Assembly: GCF_044372965.1 (NCBI RefSeq)
Contig: NZ_JBILQX010000185.1
Coordinates: forward strand, 1 to 6,983
DNA from: Elstera sp044372965
GTDB lineage: Bacteria; Pseudomonadota; Alphaproteobacteria; Elsterales; Elsteraceae
Length of the DNA: 6,983 bases
Reading direction: 5' to 3'
The notes beneath the pieces are model-generated. The model was not told where the DNA came from. It made no database searches and saw only the letters and a program-made list of their open reading frames with translations. Below are positions 1-4,937 of the stretch, piece by piece (within the stretch, counting starts at the first letter, position 1; each line of letters opens with the position of its first letter). A program made the position numbers and the translations under genes.

Positions 1-549
1 GGCCATGAAGTCGCCAGCCACGGTTATCGCTGGATCGATTATCAAAACATCCCGGCGGAAGTGGAGAAGGCGGATATGATCCGCTCGATTGAGGCCATTA
101 AACGCCTAACCGGCAGCCGCCCGCTCGGCTGGTACTTGGGCCGGTGCAGCCCGAATACCTGGCGGCTCGTGGCCGAGGAAGGCGGGTTTCTGTATAATTC
201 CGATAGTTATGCCGACGATTTGCCCTATTGGGACAAGAGCCACGGCAATAATCAGCTCATAATTCCCTATACGCTCGACGCCAATGATATGCGCTTTGCC
301 ACCGCGCAAGGCTTCCATACCGGCGACCAGTTTTTTGCCTATCTGCGCGATGCCTTCGACGCGCTCTATGCCGAGGGCGACACCGCGCCGAAGATGATGT
401 CGGTCGGGCTCCACTGCCGCCTTATCGGACGTCCAGGGCGAGTGATCGGCCTGCGGCGCTTTCTCGATCACATCAGCCGCCATACCGGCGTGTGGGTCAC
501 GCGGCGCGTCGATATTGCCCGCCATTGGATCGCCACGCACCCCGCCTAA
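1..549 (+). CDS. puuE: Allantoinase PuuE, polysaccharide deacetylase fold (5' end missing)
   Basis: The C-terminal 182 residues of a PuuE-type allantoinase; the start lies left of the window, since frame 1 is open from base 1 (first residues GHEVASHGYRW). The family hydrolyses allantoin to allantoate in the cytoplasm, in urate/purine breakdown, and uses a polysaccharide-deacetylase barrel unrelated to the metal amidohydrolase AllB. Recognisable family blocks are the N-terminal GHEVASHGYRW, GWYLGRCSPNT, GGFLYNSDSYADDLPYW, IPYTLDANDMRFA, the GF.TGDQFF segment and SVGLHCRLIGRPGR near the C terminus. Family members are about 300 residues, so roughly 60% is present; the stop is TAA at 547. In GWYLGRCSPNT the more usual form is GWYTGRTSPNT, a mild divergence. 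A 147-bp gap with an operator-like repeat separates it from the next gene, so it probably ends its own transcription unit. This PuuE is not the unrelated GABA transaminase of the same symbol in E. coli. The family call is secure; the exact substrate is inferred from family and context. Confidence 0.9.
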   Translation, partial: GHEVASHGYRWIDYQNIPAEVEKADMIRSIEAIKRLTGSRPLGWYLGRCSPNTWRLVAEEGGFLYNSDSYADDLPYWDKSHGNNQLIIPYTLDANDMRFATAQGFHTGDQFFAYLRDAFDALYAEGDTAPKMMSVGLHCRLIGRPGRVIGLRRFLDHISRHTGVWVTRRVDIARHWIATHPA

Positions 550-552
550 ATT

Positions 553-568
553 CTAACCATTTGGTCAA
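553..568 (+). promoter_or_regulatory. RutR-like operator upstream of the ABC importer operon
   Basis: The 16 bases CTAACCATTTGGTCAA match the E. coli RutR consensus TTGACCAnnTGGTCAA at 12 of 14 specified positions, with a perfect right half and the inner ACCAnnTGGT intact. It starts 3 bp after the puuE stop and lies about 130 bp before the start codon at 697. The same motif occurs twice before xdhA, which makes chance less likely. RutR is a TetR-family repressor released by uracil/thymine; which regulator acts here is inferred. No convincing -35/-10 pair could be placed next to it. Confidence 0.55.
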
Positions 569-576
569 AAAATAGT

Positions 577-592
577 GCGACGCGGGGGTCGC
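577..592 (+). other. Small GC-rich hairpin after puuE
   Basis: GCGAC (577-581) and GTCGC (588-592) form a 5-bp stem with a 6-base loop, 28 bp after the puuE stop. No T-run follows, so it is not a clear intrinsic terminator. It might slow or mark the puuE transcript end, or be incidental. Confidence 0.25.
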
Positions 593-660
593 TGCCGCCA
601 AAATGCGCAGATTCGCGCCGGCCCGCAAGCTGGAACGGGTTTTGCCATAGAAGCACAGAA

Positions 661-671
661 GCCCGATGGGC
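661..671 (+). other. Short hairpin just before the Shine-Dalgarno of the substrate-binding protein gene
   Basis: GCCC-GAT-GGGC forms a 4-bp stem with a 3-base loop that ends 11 bases before the AGGAG at 683. On its own it is weak. It is noted because genes of this NMT1-like family can carry leader RNAs (see findings); no riboswitch consensus could be matched by eye. Confidence 0.2.
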
Positions 672-682
672 ATTGGACGAGC

Positions 683-687
683 AGGAG
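683..687 (+). promoter_or_regulatory. Ribosome binding site that decides the start at 697
   Basis: AGGAG lies 9 bases before ATG 697. The only longer in-frame alternative, TTG 673, would put this sequence inside the gene and would push the twin-arginine signal peptide inward by 8 residues. This favours ATG 697. Confidence 0.75.
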
Positions 688-696
688 AAAAAAGGC

Positions 697-1728
697 ATGG
701 CACAGGTCAAGGGACGGCGCGGATTTATAAAGTTTCTGTCGCTTGCGGTGCTGATGGGCTCGGCCCTGTCGGCCCCGGCTTTTGCGCAGACCGCCGTAAA
801 AGTAACGCTGGATTGGAAGTTCCAAGGCCCGACCAGCTTTTTCCTCATCGCGCTCGATAAGGGCTATTACAAGGCCGAAGGACTGGATGTAACCATCGAC
901 TCCGGCCAAGGCTCGGCGGGGGCGGTCAACCGGGTTGCCTCCAGCGCTTACGAGTTGGGCTTTGCCGATGTGAATGCCCTCATCGAATATAATGCCGCCA
1001 ATGCCGATAAGGCGATTAAAGCGGTGATGATGGTCTACGACTTCCCGCCGTTCGGCGTCTATGCGCTCAAGAGCAGCGGCATCACCAAACCCGCCGATCT
1101 GGTCGGCAAAACCCTGGGTGCGCCGGTCTTCGACGCCTCCTACAAGCTGTTCCCAGCTTTCGCCCAGAAGGTCGGCATCGATCCTACCGCCGTGCCGCGC
1201 AAGAATATGGACCCGTCTTTACGCGAAGCCATGCTGGTCCGCAAAGAGGTGGATTTCATCTCCGGGCATTATTTCTCATCCTTCCTCGACCTAAAAGCCA
1301 AGGGCGTGAAGGGCGAAGATATCGTCGCGATGCGTTATTCGGACTTTGGCATGGATTTCTACGGCAACGGCCTGATTGCCTCGCCGAAGATCATCGCCGA
1401 AAAGCCGGAAGCCGTGAAAGGCTTCATCCGCGCCACCATCAAGGGCCTGAAAGATATGATCGCCGATCCGAAAACCGGGATCGCCGCGACCAAAAAGAAA
1501 GACCCGCTGATCGAAGAAGCGCTGGAAATGGAGCGACTGGAACTTGCCATTAGCACCAATATCATCACCCCCAACGTCAAGCGCGACGGTATCGGCGGGG
1601 TCGATATGGCCCGGTTGAAACGCTCCATCGATCAAGTGGCGCTCTCGGCGGGGCTGAAAACCGTCCCCGCGCCGGAACAAGTATTCGATTCCTCTTTCCT
1701 GCCGCCTGCGGCTGATCGGAAGCTATGA
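697..1728 (+). CDS. ABC importer substrate-binding protein, NMT1/THI5-like, probable purine or ureide ligand
   Basis: A periplasmic binding protein of 343 residues (usual family length 320-350). Residues 1-30 look like a signal peptide: basic start with GRRGFIKFL at 6-14, hydrophobic core SLAVLMGSAL, and an AFA-Q cleavage site after residue 30. The RR-x-F-I-K pattern resembles a twin-arginine motif. The mature protein starts with VKVTLDWKFQGPTSFFLIA at about 34-52, then DKGYYKAEGLDVTI, the hallmark opening of NMT1/THI5-like (SsuA/ThiY class) proteins. Middle segments such as KPADLVGKTLGAP and EVDFISGHYFS fit the two-lobe fold. It captures a solute and delivers it to the ATPase/permease encoded directly downstream; the TGA stop overlaps the ATPase ATG by 4 bp. 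The ligand cannot be read from the sequence. Xanthine dehydrogenase and allantoinase neighbours suggest a purine or its breakdown product; a pyrimidine or thiamine precursor is the alternative. Start at ATG 697 is set by the AGGAG at 683. Confidence 0.88.
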   Translation: MAQVKGRRGFIKFLSLAVLMGSALSAPAFAQTAVKVTLDWKFQGPTSFFLIALDKGYYKAEGLDVTIDSGQGSAGAVNRVASSAYELGFADVNALIEYNAANADKAIKAVMMVYDFPPFGVYALKSSGITKPADLVGKTLGAPVFDASYKLFPAFAQKVGIDPTAVPRKNMDPSLREAMLVRKEVDFISGHYFSSFLDLKAKGVKGEDIVAMRYSDFGMDFYGNGLIASPKIIAEKPEAVKGFIRATIKGLKDMIADPKTGIAATKKKDPLIEEALEMERLELAISTNIITPNVKRDGIGGVDMARLKRSIDQVALSAGLKTVPAPEQVFDSSFLPPAADRKL

Positions 1729-2534
1729 GCGAGGCTTTTATCCGCATCGACGGTGCAAGCCTGACCTATGGCGAGGAGGGCGGCACGCTCGCCCTCCAAG
1801 GCATCGACCTTACTTTGCACCGGGGGGAGTTTCTGGCCGTGGTCGGCCCCTCCGGCTGCGGGAAATCGACCCTACTGAAGCTGATTTCCGGCCTGCGCCC
1901 GCCGTCCGCCGGGTCGGTCACGGTGGCGGGGCAAAAGGTAACGGGGCCGCTGAAAATCGTCGGCATGGCGTTTCAGAACCCCACCCTGCTGCCCTGGCGC
2001 ACCGCACTCGAAAACGTGCTGCTGCCGCTGGAAGTGGTAGAGCCGCATCGGCGCAACTTTCGCGCGGATCGGCGCAACTATGAGAACAAAGCCCGCCAAC
2101 TCTTAGCGAAAGTCGGCCTGACCGGCTTTGAGGATCATTACCCCTGGCAGCTTTCGGGCGGCATGCAGCAGCGCGTTTCCCTCTGCCGCGCTTTGATCCA
2201 CGAGCCTGACCTTCTAATGCTCGACGAGCCTTTCGGCGCGCTCGATACCTTCACCCGCGAAGAACTGTGGGAGGCCCTCCAAGCCCTGTGGCTGGAACGG
2301 AAGTTCACCACCCTGCTCGTGACCCATGATTTGCAGGAGGCGGCGATGCTGGCCGACCGCATTATTGTCATCTCCCAGCGGCCCGGCACAATTTCCGCCG
2401 CCTGCGAGGTCAATTTCCCGCGTCCCCGGTCGCTCGATCTGCGGTTTGCGCCCGATTTCAACGCCTTGCTGCACGACGTGCGGGCAAAAATCGACGTCGC
2501 CCGGCAAGTGCCTTTGTCGCTGGGGGCCGCATGA
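1725..2534 (+). CDS. ABC importer ATP-binding protein (SsuB/TauB-like class)
   Basis: A complete cytoplasmic ATPase subunit of 269 residues that powers import by the permease downstream. All nucleotide-binding motifs are intact: Walker A GPSGCGKST at 41-49, Q-loop glutamine at 84 (FQNPTLLPW), signature LSGGM at 143-147, Walker B LLMLDE at 163-168 followed by PFGALD with the D-loop, and the switch histidine at 201 (VTHD). Residues 104-122 between Q-loop and signature carry a charged stretch rich in Arg and Asn, in which RRNF and RRNY recur 7 residues apart (see findings). It is translationally coupled on both sides: ATG 1725 overlaps the stop of the binding-protein gene, and its TGA overlaps the permease ATG at 2531. 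Upstream GGAAG (1718-1722) is too close to be an ideal Shine-Dalgarno, consistent with coupling. The role as a nitrate/sulfonate/taurine-class importer ATPase is secure; the substrate is inferred from the operon. Confidence 0.93.
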   Translation: MSEAFIRIDGASLTYGEEGGTLALQGIDLTLHRGEFLAVVGPSGCGKSTLLKLISGLRPPSAGSVTVAGQKVTGPLKIVGMAFQNPTLLPWRTALENVLLPLEVVEPHRRNFRADRRNYENKARQLLAKVGLTGFEDHYPWQLSGGMQQRVSLCRALIHEPDLLMLDEPFGALDTFTREELWEALQALWLERKFTTLLVTHDLQEAAMLADRIIVISQRPGTISAACEVNFPRPRSLDLRFAPDFNALLHDVRAKIDVARQVPLSLGAA

Positions 2535-3322
2535 CCGCCCGGCAACGCAAACTCTTCCGCGCGTCCCTGCCCTGGCTGTCCGCCATCGGGTTGGTTGTCT
2601 TGTGGGAGCTTATCTGCCTCGTCTTCCAAGTGCCGGAAAGCATTTTGGCGACGCCGACCGCAACTCTGAAAGCCCTCATCCAATACCGCGAGGCCATTTG
2701 GCTGAACGCCGGGCAGACGCTGTTCACCACCCTGATCGGCTTCGGCCTTGCTATCGTCTTCGGCCTTGCCCTCGGCGTTGCGATTGGGGCCGCGCCGCTG
2801 CTCTATCGCGCGCTCGGCCCGTTGCTGATCGGCTTCAACGCCATCCCCAAGGTGGCCCTGGTGCCGATTTTGGTGATGTGGTTCGGCATCGGCACAGTTC
2901 CGGCGATCATTACCGCCTTCCTTATTTCCTTCTTCCCGATTGCGGTGAATGTCGCCGCTGGGATTGCAACGCTGGAGCCCGAATTGCAGGATGTGCTGCG
3001 CTCGCTTGGGGCGCGCAAACGCGATATTCTTTGGAAAGTCGGCTTGCCGCGCGCGCTGCCCTATTTTTTCGCCTCGCTGAAAGTGGCAATTTCCCTGGCC
3101 TTCGTCGGCTCGGTCATCTCCGAAACCGTGGCGTCGAACGAGGGGATTGGGCATTTGATGCTGGTCGCCTCCTCCTCCTTCCGTACGCCGCTGCTCTTTG
3201 CCGGGCTGGTGGTGATCGCGGTTCTGGGGATCATCATGTACGCCGTCGCCGCCCTGATGGAACGGCGGCTCGCCCATTGGGCGACGCGCGGCACCGATGG
3301 GGGATTGCACGGCGGTGGTTGA
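2531..3322 (+). CDS. ABC importer permease (binding-protein-dependent transport inner membrane component)
   Basis: A 263-residue inner-membrane protein with about six hydrophobic segments: roughly 13-32, 64-88, 98-118, 122-145, 178-197 and 219-242. The coupling helix loop typical of these permeases is at about 149-173 (EPELQDVLRSLGARKRDI with conserved G160, ending LP at 172-173) and would contact the ATPase. Length and topology match SsuC/TauC-class permeases, which work as homodimers. ATG 2531 overlaps the ATPase stop by ATGA. The stop TGA at 3320-3322 lies inside the first copy of a RutR-like inverted repeat (3319-3334) and of the 21-bp direct repeat, so the C-terminal Gly-Gly codons are part of the repeated DNA. 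Two large open frames that overlap this gene in other frames are shadows. Confidence 0.92.
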   Translation: MTARQRKLFRASLPWLSAIGLVVLWELICLVFQVPESILATPTATLKALIQYREAIWLNAGQTLFTTLIGFGLAIVFGLALGVAIGAAPLLYRALGPLLIGFNAIPKVALVPILVMWFGIGTVPAIITAFLISFFPIAVNVAAGIATLEPELQDVLRSLGARKRDILWKVGLPRALPYFFASLKVAISLAFVGSVISETVASNEGIGHLMLVASSSFRTPLLFAGLVVIAVLGIIMYAVAALMERRLAHWATRGTDGGLHGGG

Positions 3323-3334
3323 CCAAAAGGTCAA
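3314..3334 (+). repeat. 21-bp direct repeat, copy 1 (overlaps the permease stop)
   Basis: This stretch is identical over all 21 bases to 3442-3462 (128 bp downstream), and the identity stops exactly at both ends (base 3313 C against 3441 T; 3335 G against 3463 A). It contains the last two glycine codons and stop of the permease gene plus the inverted repeat TTGACCAAAAGGTCAA. Identity beyond the palindrome suggests a duplication and not only two selected operators. Confidence 0.9.
3319..3334 (+). promoter_or_regulatory. RutR-like operator, distal copy before xdhA
   Basis: TTGACC-AAAA-GGTCAA is a perfect 6-bp inverted repeat with a 4-base spacer. It matches the E. coli RutR consensus TTGACCAnnTGGTCAA at 13 of 14 specified positions. 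It covers the permease stop codon and lies 169 bp before the xdhA start, 128 bp from the proximal copy (about 12 helical turns), a distance compatible with cooperative or looped binding. That it binds a RutR-like TetR regulator is inferred. Confidence 0.6.
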
Positions 3335-3425
3335 GCGCCGACGGGATCGAAGCGACTGGCGCATTGACCGCCCGCGAGCGTTGCGAGTGCAGCCAAGCGG
3401 ACGGTTGTCCGCGCCCGGCGCTTGA
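3331..3425 (+). other. 95-bp foldable intergenic element closed by a 10-bp inverted repeat
   Basis: TCAAGCGCCG (3331-3340) is exactly complementary to CGGCGCTTGA (3416-3425). Inside are a second stem, TGGCGCAT (3357-3364) against GTGCAGCCA (3387-3395) with one bulged base and a terminal G-T wobble, and a 6-bp tetraloop hairpin at 3397-3412. The whole can form a multibranched RNA or DNA structure. It has no coding character in a plausible frame. It could be a repeat element, a leader or intergenic RNA, or a processing/attenuation structure between the importer operon and xdhAB. I recognise no named family. Confidence 0.4.
3397..3412 (+). other. Perfect 6-bp hairpin with GGTT loop
   Basis: GCGGAC-GGTT-GTCCGC is the strongest single hairpin in the importer/xdhA intergenic region. 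No T-tract follows directly; the first homopolymer run afterwards is an A-run at 3432-3437 on the + strand, which would be a T-run only on the opposite strand. It is therefore not a + strand intrinsic terminator. It is probably an arm of the larger foldable element. Confidence 0.45.
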
Positions 3426-3441
3426 GGGACGAAAAAAGCTT

Positions 3442-3462
3442 GGTGGTTGACCAAAAGGTCAA
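3442..3462 (+). repeat. 21-bp direct repeat, copy 2
   Basis: Identical to 3314-3334. The two copies bracket 107 bp (3335-3441). This copy ends 41 bp before the xdhA start codon, so it sits where a promoter-proximal operator would be expected. Confidence 0.9.
3447..3462 (+). promoter_or_regulatory. RutR-like operator, proximal copy at the xdhA promoter
   Basis: The same TTGACCAAAAGGTCAA inverted repeat as at 3319-3334, ending 41 bp before ATG 3504. The left half, TTGACC, resembles a -35 hexamer, so the site may overlap the xdhA promoter and allow direct repression. No good -10 is found at the usual spacing; the AT-richer stretch at 3481-3490 is the best candidate but is too far from TTGACC. 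Operator identity is inferred from the motif and from its repetition. Confidence 0.62.
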
Positions 3463-3503
3463 ATCAGCAGAACACTAGGGTTAGATTCTAGCACCGAGGC
3501 ACG

Positions 3504-4937
3504 ATGCAAACGCCAATTCGCTTCCTCATGGGTGGGCAGGTTCACGAGGTTGTCGTCACCGACCCAACCGTTACCCTGCTCGATTGGCTGCGCGGCAGTG
3601 CCCGCCGCCCCGGCACGAAGGAAGGCTGCGCCGAGGGCGACTGTGGGGCCTGTACGGTCGCCATCGGCACGCTTTCGGGGGACGGCGTGACCTATCAGGC
3701 GGTGAACGCCTGCATTCAATTCCTACCCATGCTGGACGGCAAGCAGGTGGTGACGGTGGAGGATCTGGCACCCTCGGACGCCGATCTGCACCCGGTTCAG
3801 CAGGCAATGGTGACGGAACACGCCAGCCAATGCGGTTTCTGCACCCCCGGCTTCGTTATGAGCCTCTATACGCTCTACCAGACGCGCCATACGGCCCCCG
3901 CGCGCGACGAGATCAACACCGCGCTCGCCGGGAACCTCTGCCGCTGCACGGGCTATAAGCCGATCATCGCGGCGGCGGAAAGCATGTTCACCCTGCCCCG
4001 CCCCGCCGCCGAGCCGCCGGTTGCGCTGCTGAAGCATATCCAACGCCGCGAGTCGCTGTCGATCACTACCGAAACCGGCCAAAGGTTCGACGCGCCCGGC
4101 ACGTTGGACGATTTGGCCAATCTGGTTGACCGCTTCCCGCAGGCCGAGCTTTTGGCGGGCGCGACCGATATTGGCCTGTGGGTAACGAAACAGCACCGGC
4201 AGATGCCACATCTGATTTCGGTCGGTGCCGTCGCAGCCCTGAAGGCGATTGACGGCAAGGCCGACACCATCACCTTCGGCGCGGGGGTGAGTTTTACCGA
4301 TGCCCTGCCCTATCTGGCGGCAATCCACCCGGATTTAGAGCGGCTGTTCAAGCGCATTGGCTCCGCGCAAATTCGCAACAGCGGCACCCTGGGCGGCAAT
4401 ATCGGCAATGGCTCCCCCATCGGCGATTCGATGCCCGCGCTCATCGCCCTTGGGGCAACGCTCACCTTACGCAAGGGCAAGACCGAACGGGTTTTGCCGC
4501 TCGAAGATTATTTTCTCGACTACCGCAAAACGGCGCGGCAACCGGGAGAGTTTATCGTTTCGGTTTCGGTATTAAGGCTAGACTCTCAGTCTCGTTATGG
4601 AACCGATAAGATTTCCAAACGCATTGACCAAGATATTTCCGCCGTCTGCGGGGCCTATCGGTTGGAGCTTGAGGATGGGATCATCCGGGCCGCCCGGCTC
4701 GGCTTTGGCGGCATGGCGGGCATTCCGGCGCGGGCGCGGGCAGCGGAGGCGGCATTGCGCGGGAAGCCCTTCACGGAAGCCACGACTCGGGAGGCGATGG
4801 CGGCCCTTGCCGAAGATTTTAGCCCGCTCAGCGATATGCGCGCCTCGGCCCAGTATCGGCTCACGGTGGCGCGGAATCTCCTGCTGCGCTTTTATTTGCG
4901 CGAAACAGGCGCGCTGGCTCAGGAGGCCGCCGAATGA
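3504..4937 (+). CDS. xdhA: Xanthine dehydrogenase small subunit XdhA ([2Fe-2S] and FAD domains)
   Basis: The electron-transfer subunit (477 residues; bacterial XdhA is about 460-490). It passes electrons from the molybdenum centre in XdhB through two [2Fe-2S] clusters to FAD and then NAD+, in the cytoplasm. The N-terminal ferredoxin-like cluster ligands are Cys42, Cys47, Cys50 and Cys70; the helical second-cluster ligands are Cys110, Cys113, Cys146 and Cys148 (QCGFCTPG and LCRCTGY). The FAD domain spans about 185-350 with LAGATD at 217-222 and TLGGNIGNGSPIGDS at 295-309. The CODH-flavoprotein C-terminal domain follows from about 365 (KISKRIDQDISAVCGA). All cofactor residues are present. GAGG at 3496-3499 is a close Shine-Dalgarno for ATG 3504. 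Residues 356-366 are encoded by a run of codons unlike their surroundings (see findings). The gene overlaps xdhB by ATGA, and a RutR-like operator lies just upstream. Confidence 0.96.
   Translation: MQTPIRFLMGGQVHEVVVTDPTVTLLDWLRGSARRPGTKEGCAEGDCGACTVAIGTLSGDGVTYQAVNACIQFLPMLDGKQVVTVEDLAPSDADLHPVQQAMVTEHASQCGFCTPGFVMSLYTLYQTRHTAPARDEINTALAGNLCRCTGYKPIIAAAESMFTLPRPAAEPPVALLKHIQRRESLSITTETGQRFDAPGTLDDLANLVDRFPQAELLAGATDIGLWVTKQHRQMPHLISVGAVAALKAIDGKADTITFGAGVSFTDALPYLAAIHPDLERLFKRIGSAQIRNSGTLGGNIGNGSPIGDSMPALIALGATLTLRKGKTERVLPLEDYFLDYRKTARQPGEFIVSVSVLRLDSQSRYGTDKISKRIDQDISAVCGAYRLELEDGIIRAARLGFGGMAGIPARARAAEAALRGKPFTEATTREAMAALAEDFSPLSDMRASAQYRLTVARNLLLRFYLRETGALAQEAAE
4921..4926 (+). promoter_or_regulatory. 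Strong Shine-Dalgarno for xdhB inside the end of xdhA
   Basis: AGGAGG lies 7 bases before ATG 4934. It supports this start for xdhB and provides independent initiation in addition to the stop/start overlap at 4934-4937, which suits equal production of the two subunits. Confidence 0.8.

Noticed and set aside
673..696. TTG 673 as the start of the binding-protein gene
   Set aside because: The AGGAG at 683-687 is correctly spaced for ATG 697, and the signal peptide reads naturally from there.
3335..3421. tRNA-like arrangement (GC-rich closing stem with a 3' hairpin)
   Set aside because: There is no T-loop consensus, no recognisable anticodon arm and no D-loop pattern. The pairing resembles a generic multibranched element.
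3397..3440. Intrinsic terminator after the permease gene
   Set aside because: The hairpin at 3397-3412 is followed by GC-rich sequence and then an A-run, not a T-run on the + strand.
2326..3450. 374-codon + strand frame over the ATPase end and the permease
   Set aside because: It is a different frame of the two confirmed genes, with an Arg/Pro/Ala-rich translation and no domain. It runs through the operator repeats.
2138..3454. Long open frame on the - strand (438 codons) across the ATPase and permease genes
   Set aside because: It lies opposite two genes with intact motifs, and its product is low-complexity, rich in Arg, Gln and Gly with no recognisable domain. This is a typical antisense shadow in GC-rich DNA.
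3314..3462. CRISPR-like repeat-spacer unit
   Set aside because: There are only two repeats, 107 bp apart, with no further units and no cas genes. An operator duplication explains them better.
4123..4632. Further TTGACC half-sites inside xdhA (for example near 4126 and 4624)
   Set aside because: Only a single half is present without the facing GGTCAA, and they are inside coding sequence, so they are probably chance matches.
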